A stretch of 22,948 bases of DNA from Porticoccaceae bacterium (GCA_002720735.1 PBJN01000031.1:16772-39719), one strand, 5' to 3'. Shown: positions 8,912-20,960, numbered from the stretch's first letter. Program-made: numbers and translations. The notes: generated from the sequence alone by a model not told the origin.

Positions 8912-8917
8912 TATAAT
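8912..8917 (+). promoter_or_regulatory. Possible -10 element before the retropepsin-like gene
   Basis: A perfect TATAAT hexamer lies 27 bases before the GTG start, in the 172-base gap after the phosphorylase gene. A -35 at 17-base spacing (ATTCAA) is poor, so this is only a candidate. If used, transcription would begin near 8924. GAGAG at 8929-8933 would then be the ribosome binding site. Confidence 0.3.
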
Positions 8918-8943
8918 TGTGAATTATCGAGAGTGAAAGTGCA

Positions 8944-10101
8944 GTGAACCCCGTCTATCTAGTAATTTTTTTAATCTCAATAGTGCTAAATATCTATTTC
9001 CTCTCGAAGTTTAGTGAGGACGTTGAGTCAACCACCAAGGTTGAAAAGAATACATCTCATATCCCTAAATTAAACGCGACAACAGAAGAGCCGCCCATTT
9101 CACAGGAGATTGACGATGATATGTTGGAAATGCTGTCACTGCGTCAATACCATAAAAGTGTAAAATTATTAATCAAAGCAGATTTAAATGATCCTAAAAT
9201 TACTCCGTCTCTAAAACGTTTATTGTTAAAACATATCCAAGACCAACTCAATGACGGATATGTTGGCTCAGCAATTAAGTTACTTGATGAACTACTCTCA
9301 AACTTTCCTCATGAAATTCAATTTCTCAAATTAAAAGCAACAACATTTGAGCTACTAGAGGACTTCGAGTCCGCGGTCCGGCTAATCTATGAAATTCAGT
9401 ATCGAACCTATGACGTACAGAAAAAAACATTGGCACTGCAAGATGCAAGAAATTTAAGTCGACGGTGCATAGATCGACTATTTAACAAAGGCGACTGGGC
9501 AAATGTATCCGAATTAACCAAGCTTATTCTCTCTCTAGACCAAGACTTTAAATATGCCCAGTTTTATTTAGCAAAGGCCCTTTTAAAACAGGAAAAGTAT
9601 ATGAGTTCCAGTTTAGAGGCCTCCCGCCTCCTTGATGAACCAAAATGGAAACAAGCTGGAGAACAACTTTTAGCTAAGATTTTGTCTAAAAGGCAAAATA
9701 TAAGCCAAATCCAACTCATAAAAATAGGCCAACAATATATGGTTGATGGCCTAATTGCCGGCACAACCGAAGTGTCATTACTTCTGGACACTGGAGCTAG
9801 TATCTGCGTGCTGTCTAAAGAAGTTTTCGAACGTGTAGAATCATCAATCAACGCAAAAAATATCGGCGATATACCTCTAAATACCGCGGGAGGTACTGTT
9901 GTAGTCGAATTATATCAGATTCCCAGTCTGCAATTAGGACATCACTCAGTGAAGAATATTGAGGTCGCCATCAATCCATATTTAAATGACTCATTCGATG
10001 GACTTCTCGGGATGAATTTTTTGTCTATGTTCAATTTCCGTATTGATCAACAAACAAGTAAACTAATTTTGCAGGATAAAAATAAGTATATAGTACCGTA
10101 A
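8944..10101 (+). CDS. Membrane-anchored TPR protein with retropepsin-like aspartic protease domain
   Basis: A 385-residue protein in three parts. Residues 4-20 (VYLVIFLISIVLNIYFL) form one hydrophobic segment, probably an uncleaved membrane anchor. Residues about 60-255 are helical with TPR-like repeats ('LLDELLSNFPHEIQFLKLKA', 'YAQFYLAKALLKQEKY'). The C-terminal third is a clan AA aspartic protease: LLLDTGASICVLS with catalytic D282, then 'GGTVVVELYQIPSLQLGHHSVKNIEVAI' folded as a second hairpin, and 'DGLLGMNFLSMF'. This is the DTGA type seen in bacterial retropepsin-like proteins, which work as homodimers. The start is GTG with GAGAG 10 bases upstream. Its substrate and role are unknown. 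The stop codon directly abuts the LexA box of dnaE2, 38 bases before that gene, so readthrough into dnaE2 is possible. Confidence 0.78.
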   Translation: MNPVYLVIFLISIVLNIYFLSKFSEDVESTTKVEKNTSHIPKLNATTEEPPISQEIDDDMLEMLSLRQYHKSVKLLIKADLNDPKITPSLKRLLLKHIQDQLNDGYVGSAIKLLDELLSNFPHEIQFLKLKATTFELLEDFESAVRLIYEIQYRTYDVQKKTLALQDARNLSRRCIDRLFNKGDWANVSELTKLILSLDQDFKYAQFYLAKALLKQEKYMSSSLEASRLLDEPKWKQAGEQLLAKILSKRQNISQIQLIKIGQQYMVDGLIAGTTEVSLLLDTGASICVLSKEVFERVESSINAKNIGDIPLNTAGGTVVVELYQIPSLQLGHHSVKNIEVAINPYLNDSFDGLLGMNFLSMFNFRIDQQTSKLILQDKNKYIVP

Positions 10102-10121
10102 TACTGTACATATAAACAGTT
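10102..10121. promoter_or_regulatory. LexA box upstream of dnaE2
   Basis: TACTGTACATATAAACAGTT matches the E. coli LexA consensus at 17 of 20 positions and has the CTGT-N8-ACAG core. It begins on the base right after the previous gene's stop and ends 18 bases before the dnaE2 start codon. The geometry is close to that of the imuA box (14 bases). A TATAAA inside the box (10111-10116) or TATGAT at 10123-10128 could be the -10; no good -35 is visible. Confidence 0.9.
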
Positions 10122-10139
10122 TTATGATATTTTGCCTAA

Positions 10140-13100
10140 ATGGCATATGCTGAATTACACTGTCTAAGTCATTATAGTTTCTTGCGTGGAGCTTCACATC
10201 CAGCGGAATTAGTGAACACTGCAAAAGATCTAGGTTATAGCGCTTTAGCTATTACGGATGAGTGCTCACTAGCAGGTGTTGTTAAAGCACATACCGCAGC
10301 TAAAGCATGTGATTTGAAACTGATTATCGGTAGCGAATTCAAACTAGATAATCAAAGACTAATCGTCCTTGTAACAAACCGACTCGCTTATTCTGAGTTG
10401 TCATCACTTATTACACTATCACGCAGACGAAGTATCAAAGGCGAATATATCCTACATTGGTCAGATTTAAAGCACAATTTACACTCTGGTCTTATAATCT
10501 GGCTACCATCCAAAAACCTAGATTGCGATACCTTAAGGGTACAAGAGTTATTAAAGTGGAGCGACGGTCGTTTATGGATAGGTGTAGAGCATCTACTTGA
10601 TGGACATGAAATAGATAATTATTATTATTTACGTAATCTCTCAACATTATGGCAAATCCCTCTTGTCGCCTGTGGCGATGTTCATATGCATGACAAGCAC
10701 TCTCGTCCCTTACAAGATACCCTGACTGCTATTCGCCATAATTGTTCGGTCATGGAATTAGGAGAAAAACGTTTTTCTAATGCAGAACGACATCTACGAT
10801 CCTTAGACAAATTGCAGAAAGTTTATCCGGCAGCGCTATTATCGGAAACCTTAAAAATTACCATGCAATGCAACTTTAGCTTGGAAGAATTGCGTTATGA
10901 GTATCCCAAAGAAGTAGTTCCAGAGAATATCTCACCGAAACAACAACTAAGATACCTTGTTGAGATAGGTATACGCAAACGATGGCCACAAGGAATACTC
11001 TCAAGTGTAAGAGAACAAATTGAATATGAGTTGAACATTATTGTTGAACTACGATATGAATATTACTTTTTAACCGTTCATGACATCGTCGATTTTGCTC
11101 GGAGTCGTCATATCTTCTGTCAAGGGAGAGGCTCTGCAGCTAATTCTGTCGTGTGTTATTGCCTATTCATCACTGAAGTGTCCCCAGACCAAGTTTCACT
11201 ATTATTTGAACGCTTTATTTCAAAAGAACGTAACGAGCCACCTGACATCGATGTAGACTTTGAGCACGAACGTCGAGAAGAAGTTATTCAATACATTTAT
11301 AAGAAATACAGCCGTGAACGAGCCGCACTTGCCGCAACCGTTATCACCTATAAACCACGCAGTGCAGTTCGCGATGTCGGAAAAGCACTCGGACTTGACC
11401 CACATTTTATCCAGCAACTTAGCCAATCTATATCTTGGTGGGAACGGGGTGAGGATCTCACGAAACGCTTTAATGAGAGAGGAATAGATCAGAGCGGCCT
11501 CTTATCAAAAAAATTTTATTTACTATTGCGATCCATAATCGGGACACCTCGACACCTTTCTCAACATGTCGGAGGATTTATCATCACAGATAGTCCAATT
11601 AGTTCTCTAGTGCCAGTAGAAAATGCGAGTATGCCTGAGCGAACAGTAATTCAATGGGATAAGGAGGACATTGAAGCACTCGGTCTCTTGAAAATTGATA
11701 TTCTGGCCTTGGGTATGCTAAGCGCAATTCATCATTGTCTAAAATTAATTCAGAAACATCATGGACAAGCTCTATCAATGCAAAAAATTCCTGCAAATGA
11801 CAAGGCAACATATGACATGCTCTGCGCCGCAGATAGTATTGGTGTTTTTCAGATAGAGTCCCGAGCACAGATGGCTATGTTACCTCGGTTAAAGCCACGT
11901 AGCTTTTATGACTTAGTGATTGAAATCGCCATCGTCCGTCCCGGCCCTATTCAGGGCGGAATGGTACATCCTTATTTACGTCGACGACAAGGCTTGGAGG
12001 ATATAAATTATCCCAACGCAGAAATCAAAAAGGTTCTTGAAAGAACTCTGGGTATTCCGGTTTTTCAGGAACAAGTAATTCGTTTAGCAATGGTTGCTGC
12101 AGGTTTTTCTGGAGGCGAAGCAGATCAATTGCGCAGAGCGATGGCCAGCTGGGGTAAAAATAGCCATCTAAATCGTTTTGAAAGGAAATTAGTCGACGGA
12201 ATGTTAGAGCGAGGTTATACATTAGACTTCGCTCAGCGTCTCTATAAACAAATTCAAGGTTTTGGCGTGTATGGCTTCCCAGAATCGCACTCGGCCAGTT
12301 TTGCATTACTAGCATATGTATCAGCCTGGTTGAAGTGTCATTATCCGGAAGCATTCTACTGTGCGCTTCTTAATAGTCAGCCAATGGGGTTCTATAGTCC
12401 TTCTCAATTGGTCCAAGACGCACGACGTAAAGGAATCAAAATCGCACCAATCGATATAAATCGGAGCAATTGGGACCATAGCCTAGAAAAAGAATCATCA
12501 AATGAAGATACTCCTATACTTAGATTGGGATATCGACTAATAATTGGTATGTCAAAGACAGTCGCTGAACGAATTGTAAAAGCAAGAAATCCGGATAATT
12601 CTAAAGCATTCTTTTTCACCTCTATTCCGGAACTTATTCAACGAACCTCAATACCTAAATCCCAACTAACATTATTAGGTAAAGCAGGCGCTCTTAATAC
12701 ACTGGCAGGAGATCAACGAAAAGCGCACTGGCAAATTCTTGATTCAGGGGCTGGCGGCCCACTTTTAGAAAATACTACTAATATAAATGCGAAAAAGCAT
12801 AGTATAACGTTTATCGATGATAGTGCTCAAAATCTAAAGAAATTAAGCGAAGTAGAACAACTACATGCCGATTATGAGAGTACTGGTTTAACTCTGGGAC
12901 GCCATCCAATGAGTTTATTAAGAGAGCAATTCAAGATATTCATGCACTGTAAACCACATGCTGAGCTAGCTCTTCTTGGCGACCGACGCTTTGTACGCAT
13001 AGCAGGACTTGTAACAGGTCGCCAACGTCCGGGCACTGCATCTGGTGTAATTTTTCTAACTCTAGAAGATGAGACAGGCAATAGCAATGTTATTGTCTGG

Positions 13101-13268
13101 AAAACTATTCAAAAACGTTGCCATCAAGCTTTATTAAGAGGACAACTACTTGAAGTAAAGGGTGTAATAGAAACTGAGGGCTCTGTGGTAAATGTGGTGG
13201 CTCAAGAACTCACAGACCACACTGACTTACTTTATAAAACCAAGATCCGCAGTAGAGATTTTCGTTAG
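10140..13268 (+). CDS. dnaE2: Error-prone DNA polymerase III alpha subunit DnaE2/ImuC
   Basis: This C-family polymerase is the catalytic part of the ImuA-ImuB-DnaE2 mutasome, which copies damaged DNA after SOS induction. Its 1042 residues fit DnaE2 rather than the longer replicative DnaE1 (about 1160). An N-terminal PHP domain starts at once with 'YAELHCLSHYSFLRGASHP'. The palm carries PPDIDVDFEHERR, whose D371 and D373 match the catalytic pair, and D520 in 'LLKIDILALGML' is the third. Helix-hairpin-helix and OB-fold regions follow ('FVRIAGLVTGRQRPGTASG', about residues 955-973). The family N-terminus supports ATG 10140. No ribosome binding site is visible before it. The gene has its own LexA box and is separated from imuB by five other genes. 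It ends 60 bases from the convergent sucD with no clear terminator. Confidence 0.93.
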   Translation: MAYAELHCLSHYSFLRGASHPAELVNTAKDLGYSALAITDECSLAGVVKAHTAAKACDLKLIIGSEFKLDNQRLIVLVTNRLAYSELSSLITLSRRRSIKGEYILHWSDLKHNLHSGLIIWLPSKNLDCDTLRVQELLKWSDGRLWIGVEHLLDGHEIDNYYYLRNLSTLWQIPLVACGDVHMHDKHSRPLQDTLTAIRHNCSVMELGEKRFSNAERHLRSLDKLQKVYPAALLSETLKITMQCNFSLEELRYEYPKEVVPENISPKQQLRYLVEIGIRKRWPQGILSSVREQIEYELNIIVELRYEYYFLTVHDIVDFARSRHIFCQGRGSAANSVVCYCLFITEVSPDQVSLLFERFISKERNEPPDIDVDFEHERREEVIQYIYKKYSRERAALAATVITYKPRSAVRDVGKALGLDPHFIQQLSQSISWWERGEDLTKRFNERGIDQSGLLSKKFYLLLRSIIGTPRHLSQHVGGFIITDSPISSLVPVENASMPERTVIQWDKEDIEALGLLKIDILALGMLSAIHHCLKLIQKHHGQALSMQKIPANDKATYDMLCAADSIGVFQIESRAQMAMLPRLKPRSFYDLVIEIAIVRPGPIQGGMVHPYLRRRQGLEDINYPNAEIKKVLERTLGIPVFQEQVIRLAMVAAGFSGGEADQLRRAMASWGKNSHLNRFERKLVDGMLERGYTLDFAQRLYKQIQGFGVYGFPESHSASFALLAYVSAWLKCHYPEAFYCALLNSQPMGFYSPSQLVQDARRKGIKIAPIDINRSNWDHSLEKESSNEDTPILRLGYRLIIGMSKTVAERIVKARNPDNSKAFFFTSIPELIQRTSIPKSQLTLLGKAGALNTLAGDQRKAHWQILDSGAGGPLLENTTNINAKKHSITFIDDSAQNLKKLSEVEQLHADYESTGLTLGRHPMSLLREQFKIFMHCKPHAELALLGDRRFVRIAGLVTGRQRPGTASGVIFLTLEDETGNSNVIVWKTIQKRCHQALLRGQLLEVKGVIETEGSVVNVVAQELTDHTDLLYKTKIRSRDFR

Positions 13269-13328
13269 CCAGAAGCATAATTAACAAAAGTTACATCGCA
13301 AAGCATATTTAGGGAGACTAAAAACATC

Positions 13329-14201
13329 TTACCAACCAGCTACTTCTTCTAACCCACTACCAATATCCGCAAGGCTACGAACAGTTTTCACGCCAGCATC
13401 TTGTAAAGCGGCAAACTTTTCCTCCGCAGTACCCTTGCCACCAGAAATAATGACCCCAGCATGACCCATCCTTTTTCCTGGCGGAGCCGTAACACCAGCA
13501 ATATACGAAACCACTGGCTTTGTGACCTTAGCCTTTATAAACATGGCCGCTTCTTCCTCTGCTGTTCCACCAATTTCACCAATCATCACAATCGCTTCGG
13601 TCAGAGGATCCTGCTCAAACAGAGACAAAACATCGATAAAACTAGACCCAGGAATTGGATCACCGCCTATGCCAACACACGTGGATTGCCCGAACCCATA
13701 GTCCGTGGTTTGCTTCACTGCTTCATACGTTAAGGTACCCGAGCGAGAGACAATACCGACCTTTCCCGGCAGGTGTATATGCCCTGGCATAATACCAATT
13801 TTGCACTGTCCGGGGGTTATCACTCCCGGACAATTTGGTCCAACAAGCCGCACACCAAGGTGATCGCACGCAACCTTACACTCCAACATATCAAGTGTAG
13901 GAATACCCTCAGTAATACACACAATAAGTTTTATACCTGCGTTGGCGGCTTCTATAATAGAATCTTTACAAAATGGTGCAGGAACGTATATTACAGAAGC
14001 ATCAGCTGACGTTTCTGTAACAGCATCCTCAACCGTATTGAACACGGGTAGTCCTAGGTGTTCTATACCACCCTTCCCCGGAGTTACCCCTCCCACCATC
14101 TTAGTGCCATATTCAATCGCCTGTTCTGAATGAAAAGTGCCTTGTCCACCAGTAAAACCCTGACATATCACTTTTGTTTCCCTATCAATGAGAATCGCCA
14201 T
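13329..14201 (-). CDS. sucD: Succinyl-CoA synthetase alpha subunit
   Basis: The 290-residue alpha subunit of succinyl-CoA ligase, which interconverts succinyl-CoA and succinate with formation of ATP or GTP in the TCA cycle. It binds CoA through its N-terminal Rossmann domain ('[17 protein letters not shown]') and carries the phosphohistidine, H247, in '[11 protein letters not shown]'. Length and sequence follow E. coli SucD closely, including '[11 protein letters not shown]' and the tail '[12 protein letters not shown]'. It is the last gene of the operon. Only one base separates it from the sucC stop (TGA-A-ATG), and AGGAG lies about 10 bases before the start inside sucC, so translation is likely coupled. 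It converges on dnaE2. Confidence 0.97.
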   Translation of the reverse strand: MAILIDRETKVICQGFTGGQGTFHSEQAIEYGTKMVGGVTPGKGGIEHLGLPVFNTVEDAVTETSADASVIYVPAPFCKDSIIEAANAGIKLIVCITEGIPTLDMLECKVACDHLGVRLVGPNCPGVITPGQCKIGIMPGHIHLPGKVGIVSRSGTLTYEAVKQTTDYGFGQSTCVGIGGDPIPGSSFIDVLSLFEQDPLTEAIVMIGEIGGTAEEEAAMFIKAKVTKPVVSYIAGVTAPPGKRMGHAGVIISGGKGTAEEKFAALQDAGVKTVRSLADIGSGLEEVAGW

Positions 14202-14202
14202 T

Positions 14203-15369
14203 TCATATAGCTCCTGAAGCGTTTACTACCCTTGAAGCCGCATCTGAAAGGCTCGTCGCTGCAATAATGTTAAGACCTGAATCTTTGAGCTTCTTTATTC
14301 CCAAGTCTGCGTTATTACCCTCGAGACGTACCACCACGGGAATCTCAACTCCCACCTCCCCAACCGCCCCAATCACACCATCGGCGATCAGGTCACATCT
14401 AACAATACCACCAAAAATATTTATCAAAACCGCATTTACTCGGTCGTCAGAAAGAATGATCTTGAACGCCTCAACAACCCGTTCTTTAGTGGCACCCCCA
14501 CCAACATCGAGAAAGTTAGCAGGAGAACCACCATGCAATTGCACTATATCCATGGTGCCCATTGCCAAGCCTGCTCCATTCACCATGCATCCGATATTAC
14601 CCTCTAACGCCACATAATTAAGATCCCAAGCAGCTGCCAAAGACTCTCTAACATCCTCCTGAGAAGGATCATGCATAGCTTTAAGCGCAGGTTGCCGATA
14701 AAGCGCATTACTATCAATAACCACTTTTGCATCCAAACAGTGTAAATTTCCTTCACCATTTATGATAAGAGGATTAATTTCTAACAACGCCACATCGCAT
14801 TCAAGAAACATCTTCGCCAGACCCAAGAAAATATCTACAAACTGCGAAATTTGACTACCAGCCAACCCAAGATTAAATGCCAACTGTCGACCTTGGTAGG
14901 GATGAGCACCAGTTATTGGATCTATGCTCACCTTTAATATTTTATCAGGAGTCTCATGAGCGACTTTTTCGATTTCAACACCACCCTCTGTGGAAGCCAT
15001 GAAAACAATCCGTTGGGTAGATCGGTCAATGACCGCACCGAGATAGAACTCACTTGCAATTTCAACTAAAGGTTCAACCAATATCATGTTTACCGGTTGT
15101 CCTAAAGAATCTGTTTGATAAGTGACCAACTTTTTCCCAAGCCAATTTTTGGCAAAATTCTTCACTTCCACACTAGACCGTACTAATTTGACGCCGCCAG
15201 CCTTTCCGCGCCCTCCAGCATGAACCTGAGTCTTGACCACCCAGCAATCACCTCCCAGAGTATCCAAGGCAACTAGAGCCTCATCTACCGTTCGTGCGGC
15301 AACTCCTTTGGAAACAGGCAATCCATACTCTGCAAAAAGCCGCTTACCTTGATATTCATGCAAATTCAT
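14203..15369 (-). CDS. sucC: Succinyl-CoA synthetase beta subunit
   Basis: The ATP-grasp beta subunit that pairs with SucD. It holds the nucleotide site and the succinate site. Visible marks are the start [18 protein letters not shown], '[16 protein letters not shown]' of the ATP-grasp fold, 'LLEINPLI' and '[19 protein letters not shown]', and '[16 protein letters not shown]' near the C-terminus. The ATG at 15369 gives 388 residues, the same as E. coli SucC, and has GGGA about 10 bases upstream. An in-frame TTG six codons earlier (15387) is open but unneeded. The gap to lpd is 70 bases. Confidence 0.96.
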   Translation of the reverse strand: MNLHEYQGKRLFAEYGLPVSKGVAARTVDEALVALDTLGGDCWVVKTQVHAGGRGKAGGVKLVRSSVEVKNFAKNWLGKKLVTYQTDSLGQPVNMILVEPLVEIASEFYLGAVIDRSTQRIVFMASTEGGVEIEKVAHETPDKILKVSIDPITGAHPYQGRQLAFNLGLAGSQISQFVDIFLGLAKMFLECDVALLEINPLIINGEGNLHCLDAKVVIDSNALYRQPALKAMHDPSQEDVRESLAAAWDLNYVALEGNIGCMVNGAGLAMGTMDIVQLHGGSPANFLDVGGGATKERVVEAFKIILSDDRVNAVLINIFGGIVRCDLIADGVIGAVGEVGVEIPVVVRLEGNNADLGIKKLKDSGLNIIAATSLSDAASRVVNASGAI

Positions 15370-15439
15370 GTATTTTAATCCCAACAAAAGTGAACTCTGT
15401 CATCACCTCGATGACGCTCGTTTTATTCTTAAACTGAAC

Positions 15440-16879
<1,440 letters not shown>

Positions 16880-16903
16880 TTATGTTCCTTTTTATACTCA
16901 AGG

Positions 16904-18106
16904 TTAAATTTCTAATAAAATTTTAGCTGGATCCTCTAGCAGTTCTTTACATGTGACTAGAAAACGAACTGCCTCCTTTCCATCTATAAGTCGGTGGTCA
17001 TAAGACAATGCTAAGTACATCATAGGACGAATAACTACTTGTCCCTGATGCGCAACGACACGCTCCTGAATCTTGTGCATTCCAAGAATGGCGGTTTGCG
17101 GCGGGTTAATAATTGGAGTAGATATGAGAGATCCGTAGACACCCCCATTTGTAATAGTAAAGGTCCCTCCGGTCATTTCATCTATAGTTAACTTACCGTC
17201 TCGAGCTTTCGCCGCAAATTCAGAGATACCATTCTCAACAGACGCAATGCTCATATTTTCCGCATTTCTCAATACCGGAACTACTAAACCACGATCGGTA
17301 GACACTGCAACGCCTATATCTTGATAACCATGGTACACAATATCATTGTCATCGATCGATGCATTCACCAAGGGAAACCTCTTCAAAGCCTCAACAGTGG
17401 CTTTCACAAAAAAACCCATAAAGCCTAGCCGAGTGCCGTTATGCATCTTTGTAAACTCTTCTTGATATTGCTTGCGCAAATTAATCAGAGCACTCATATC
17501 CACTTCATTAAAAGTTGTTAATGAGGCCGTCGTCTGAGTAACTTCAAGCAAACGCTCCGAAATTCGCGATCGCATTCTAGTCATACCAACCCGACGCTGG
17601 ACACGGTCATCGCCTCCAAGCGCTACAATACTTGATTCTTGGCGTGCTTCCTGTATCTTTTCATTGACCGAACTATCCCTCGGTTTGTCGTGATTGACGA
17701 CGTCCTCTTTTGTAATTCGACCCCCTCGCCCAGTTCCTTTAACATGAAGCAAATCTATACCTCGTTCTTCAGCTAATTTCCTCGCAGCAGGATTTACCAA
17801 CCCATCATTATCTTCATTGCTTGGTGGCAACTCTTGCTCTGACGCGTCCTCAGCGGAGTCAGTCAGACTACCGTCCTCCATTCTCCCTACCAACTCATTG
17901 CTTAAAATTATGTCACCCTCTTGTTTAAAAACCTCAATTAATGTGCCTGTGACAGGAGCCACAACCTCCAGAACCACCTTATCAGTTTCAATATCCACGA
18001 CTAGGTCGTCCCGGGTCACAAAATCTCCAGCTTTAACATGCCAGTGCGAAAGTGTCCCCTCTTGAATAGATTCCGGGTAGCTCGGCGCCTTAATATCTGT
18101 AGCCAT
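16904..18106 (-). CDS. sucB: 2-oxoglutarate dehydrogenase E2, dihydrolipoyl succinyltransferase
   Basis: The 400-residue core of the 2-oxoglutarate dehydrogenase complex, which moves the succinyl group from E1 to CoA. It has one lipoyl domain with the lipoylated K43 in [11 protein letters not shown]. An acidic linker follows, then a peripheral-subunit-binding domain ([16 protein letters not shown] ... [13 protein letters not shown], about residues 105-135). The acyltransferase domain ends with [16 protein letters not shown], whose H371 and D375 are catalytic. Size and order match E. coli SucB. AGGAAGAG lies just before the ATG, 19 bases after the sucA stop, and lpd starts 24 bases after its end. 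Confidence 0.97.
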   Translation of the reverse strand: MATDIKAPSYPESIQEGTLSHWHVKAGDFVTRDDLVVDIETDKVVLEVVAPVTGTLIEVFKQEGDIILSNELVGRMEDGSLTDSAEDASEQELPPSNEDNDGLVNPAARKLAEERGIDLLHVKGTGRGGRITKEDVVNHDKPRDSSVNEKIQEARQESSIVALGGDDRVQRRVGMTRMRSRISERLLEVTQTTASLTTFNEVDMSALINLRKQYQEEFTKMHNGTRLGFMGFFVKATVEALKRFPLVNASIDDNDIVYHGYQDIGVAVSTDRGLVVPVLRNAENMSIASVENGISEFAAKARDGKLTIDEMTGGTFTITNGGVYGSLISTPIINPPQTAILGMHKIQERVVAHQGQVVIRPMMYLALSYDHRLIDGKEAVRFLVTCKELLEDPAKILLEI

Positions 18107-18125
18107 TATTCTCTTCCTGTCGGTT

Positions 18126-20960
18126 CTAATTAATTGTCAGAGCTTGGTCAATAAACTGTGCTTGTTCCTCAAGATGCACAGACATGTATCCAGACGCAGG
18201 AGCAGCTGAGCTTTTACGACCAACATAGTCCAAAGTTATATCACTGTTATGCCGTTTTAAAGCATTCCGCATGTGATGCTGACTGCTGTACCAAGCACCC
18301 TGGTTCATCGGTTCCTCCTGACACCAGACTGCCTGCTCAAGGTCGCACATCGAGGCTAAAATTTGATCTAATTCAACATTCGGAAACGGATACAATTGTT
18401 CCAACCGAACTAAAGCGATGTTATCAATATTTCGTTTTTCTCGTTCCTCAAGTAAATGGTAGTAAACCTTGCCCGCGCACAGAACAAGCCGTTTCGTATT
18501 TTCGGCCGCTACACTATAGTCTGTGAGCACATTCTCAAAACAACCAGACGCCAGCTCCTCTAAACTCGAAGTAGCGTGCTTATGACGTAAAATCCACTTT
18601 GGACTCATGACCATAAGGGGTCTCCTCATAGGTCGAATCGCCTGACGACGCAATAAATGGAAAATCTGTGCCGGTGTTGTGGGTATACAGATTTGTATAT
18701 TATGCTCTGCAGAAAGCTGCAAAAACCGCTCCAGACGAGCCGACGAATGTTCAGGTCCCTGACCCTCGAAGCCGTGTGGCAAGAGCATAGTTAATCCGGA
18801 TAAGCGCCCCCACTTGTGCTCTCCGCTGGCAATGAATTGGTCTATTACCACCTGCGCGCCATTGGCGAAGTCACCAAACTGAGCCTCCCAGATGACCAGT
18901 CCATTCGGCATTGTGGTGGAATATCCGTATTCGAAGGCTAGAACAGCTTCCTCAGATAAGAGTGAATCAAACAAGTCAAAGGGCACTTGATCACTCCTAA
19001 TGTGTTGCAAGGGAATATAATCCTTCCCGTCGGCCTGGCTTACGACTACTGCATGTCTGTGGGAGAATGTGCCGCGTCTAACATCCTGACCAGTGAACCT
19101 AATCGGGTACCCTTGTTCGATCAAAGAGCCATAACCTAACAGTTCCGCCATACCCCAGTTGAGCGGAATTTTACCAGCCGCCATTTTGATTCGATCCTCG
19201 TACACCCTTAAAACTTGTCTTTGAACATCAATGTTATCTGGTATCCGATTGATTGCTTTCGCTATTTTTTTTAATTTTGCTATAGGAAAAGTTGTATCCC
19301 CTACCGCACGCCATTGGTGCCCCAAATAAGGATTCCAATCAACAAACAAACTATGATCAGGTTCGCGAACCAAGTTATGCACAACAAATTCTCCGCGATC
19401 CAGGCTAGAGCGATAATGACTACTCATCTCTTCTGCCTTTTCTAAGCTCAACACACCCTCCTGAATCAGCTTTTGTGCATATAACGTCCTCGTCGTAGGA
19501 TGGTTTCTAACCGCTTTATACATAATTGGCTGGGTAGAGGAGGGTTCATCCGTCTCGTTGTGGCCGCGACGACGATAACAAACAAGATCGATAACAACAT
19601 CTTTTCCAAACTCGTATCGATAGTCCATTGCCAACATAGCTGCGAACATCACTGAATCCGGATTGTCTCCATTCACATGTAAGATAGGAGCCTGAACCAT
19701 CTTCGCAACGTCCGTACAATATTCGGTCGAACGTGCATCATCCTGCCGGCTTGTTGTAAATCCCACCTGATTGTTTATTACAACATGAATTGTTCCACCG
19801 GTCCTATAGGCCCGAGTCTGGGATAGTTGAAACGTCTCCATGACAACCCCTTGACCAGCAAACGCTGCATCACCATGTATCAAAATAGGAACAACTTGCC
19901 CTCCTTCAGTATCTTGACGTCTATCCTGACGCGCCCGTGCTGAACCCACTACAACTGGACATGAAATCTCAAGATGAGATGGATTGAATCCCAAAGCAAG
20001 ATGAATCTCGCCACCGGGTGTCATAACATTAGAGGAAAATCCTTGATGATACTTTACATCCCCAGACGTATTAACAAGCCTTTTCCCTTCAAATTCTTCA
20101 AACATTTCGGCGGGATTTTTGCCCAAAATATTTACCAAAACATTTAATCTACCCCTGTGGGCCATCGCCATTACTATTTCTTTACATCCATATTGACCCG
20201 ATCTTCTGACCAAGCAATCGAGCATGGGAATCAAACTTTCTCCGCCTTCAAGCCCAAACCTCTTGGCTCCGGGGTATTTGGAGTCTAAGTGTTTCTCTAA
20301 ACCCTCAGCCGCAGTGAGCCGACTGAGCACGTCAATTCTAGCGGCATTATCGTAAGTAGGTTTTGACCTGACGCTTTCAAACCGACGAGCGAGCCACTGC
20401 TTTTCATCGAATGAAGTGATGTGCATAAACTCTGGACCCAAATTTCGGCAATATGTCTCCTCAAGCGTATCAATTATCTCCCTAAGGGTTGCCTCCTCCT
20501 TACCGATATAGAGGGGAGATGTCTGAAATGTAGTATCCAAATCCGCAGGGGTAAGACCATGAAAGTTTAATTCAAGATCTCGTACTTTTTGCCGCACCAT
20601 TAGGCCCAGAGGGTCCAAATTTGCCTTTTGATGACCTCGGAACCTGTAAGAGCTTATTAATTGTACCACACGAACCTGCTTTCGCTCGTGCTGGAGATAT
20701 ATTCCACCGGAACCAGGCGGCGGAGTAGGCCTAGCCTTGCGTCGACCAAGCAGCTCAAAATGCTGAACGATTGTGGCGTGCGAGACATCAGACCTAGATG
20801 AGCCATTAGTCTTTGGAAGCTGGTCAAAGAATCTCCGCCACTCCTCAGAAACCGCGGCCGGTTCATGCAGGTAGTCGTCGTAGAGGTCTTCTACGTAAGC
20901 CGCATTTCCTCCCGAAAAATGGGAGGAGGAAAGAAACTGTGCCATGAGGCTTTCGGACAT
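18126..20960 (-). CDS. sucA: 2-oxoglutarate dehydrogenase E1
   Basis: The 944-residue thiamine-diphosphate E1, which decarboxylates 2-oxoglutarate and succinylates the lipoyl group of SucB. E. coli SucA has 933 residues. The N-terminal E2-binding region has '[19 protein letters not shown]'. '[18 protein letters not shown]' (about 265-282) and the ThDP/Mg site with D364 in [12 protein letters not shown], followed by '[12 protein letters not shown]', are clear. The C-terminal half has '[18 protein letters not shown]' and '[25 protein letters not shown]'. AAGGAA lies about 10 bases before the ATG at 20960. The gap to sdhB is 73 bases and contains a small dyad, but no promoter I can support. Confidence 0.97.
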   Translation of the reverse strand: MSESLMAQFLSSSHFSGGNAAYVEDLYDDYLHEPAAVSEEWRRFFDQLPKTNGSSRSDVSHATIVQHFELLGRRKARPTPPPGSGGIYLQHERKQVRVVQLISSYRFRGHQKANLDPLGLMVRQKVRDLELNFHGLTPADLDTTFQTSPLYIGKEEATLREIIDTLEETYCRNLGPEFMHITSFDEKQWLARRFESVRSKPTYDNAARIDVLSRLTAAEGLEKHLDSKYPGAKRFGLEGGESLIPMLDCLVRRSGQYGCKEIVMAMAHRGRLNVLVNILGKNPAEMFEEFEGKRLVNTSGDVKYHQGFSSNVMTPGGEIHLALGFNPSHLEISCPVVVGSARARQDRRQDTEGGQVVPILIHGDAAFAGQGVVMETFQLSQTRAYRTGGTIHVVINNQVGFTTSRQDDARSTEYCTDVAKMVQAPILHVNGDNPDSVMFAAMLAMDYRYEFGKDVVIDLVCYRRRGHNETDEPSSTQPIMYKAVRNHPTTRTLYAQKLIQEGVLSLEKAEEMSSHYRSSLDRGEFVVHNLVREPDHSLFVDWNPYLGHQWRAVGDTTFPIAKLKKIAKAINRIPDNIDVQRQVLRVYEDRIKMAAGKIPLNWGMAELLGYGSLIEQGYPIRFTGQDVRRGTFSHRHAVVVSQADGKDYIPLQHIRSDQVPFDLFDSLLSEEAVLAFEYGYSTTMPNGLVIWEAQFGDFANGAQVVIDQFIASGEHKWGRLSGLTMLLPHGFEGQGPEHSSARLERFLQLSAEHNIQICIPTTPAQIFHLLRRQAIRPMRRPLMVMSPKWILRHKHATSSLEELASGCFENVLTDYSVAAENTKRLVLCAGKVYYHLLEEREKRNIDNIALVRLEQLYPFPNVELDQILASMCDLEQAVWCQEEPMNQGAWYSSQHHMRNALKRHNSDITLDYVGRKSSAAPASGYMSVHLEEQAQFIDQALTIN

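Noticed and set aside
12025..12354. 109-codon minus-strand reading frame inside dnaE2
   Set aside because: Lies opposite the conserved polymerase core and resembles nothing known.
13269..13328. Bidirectional terminator between dnaE2 and sucD
   Set aside because: No stem followed by a T run is visible on either strand in these 60 bases.
14267..14617. 116-codon plus-strand reading frame opposite sucC
   Set aside because: Antisense shadow of a well-conserved gene; Ser/Pro/Thr-rich with no recognisable domain or ribosome binding site.
15370..15387. Longer sucC reading starting at TTG 15387
   Set aside because: The family starts at MNLHEYQ, the ATG at 15369 gives exactly the E. coli length, and it has GGGA upstream.
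18158..18526. 122-codon plus-strand reading frame opposite sucA
   Set aside because: Antisense to the conserved C-terminus of SucA; no family resemblance.
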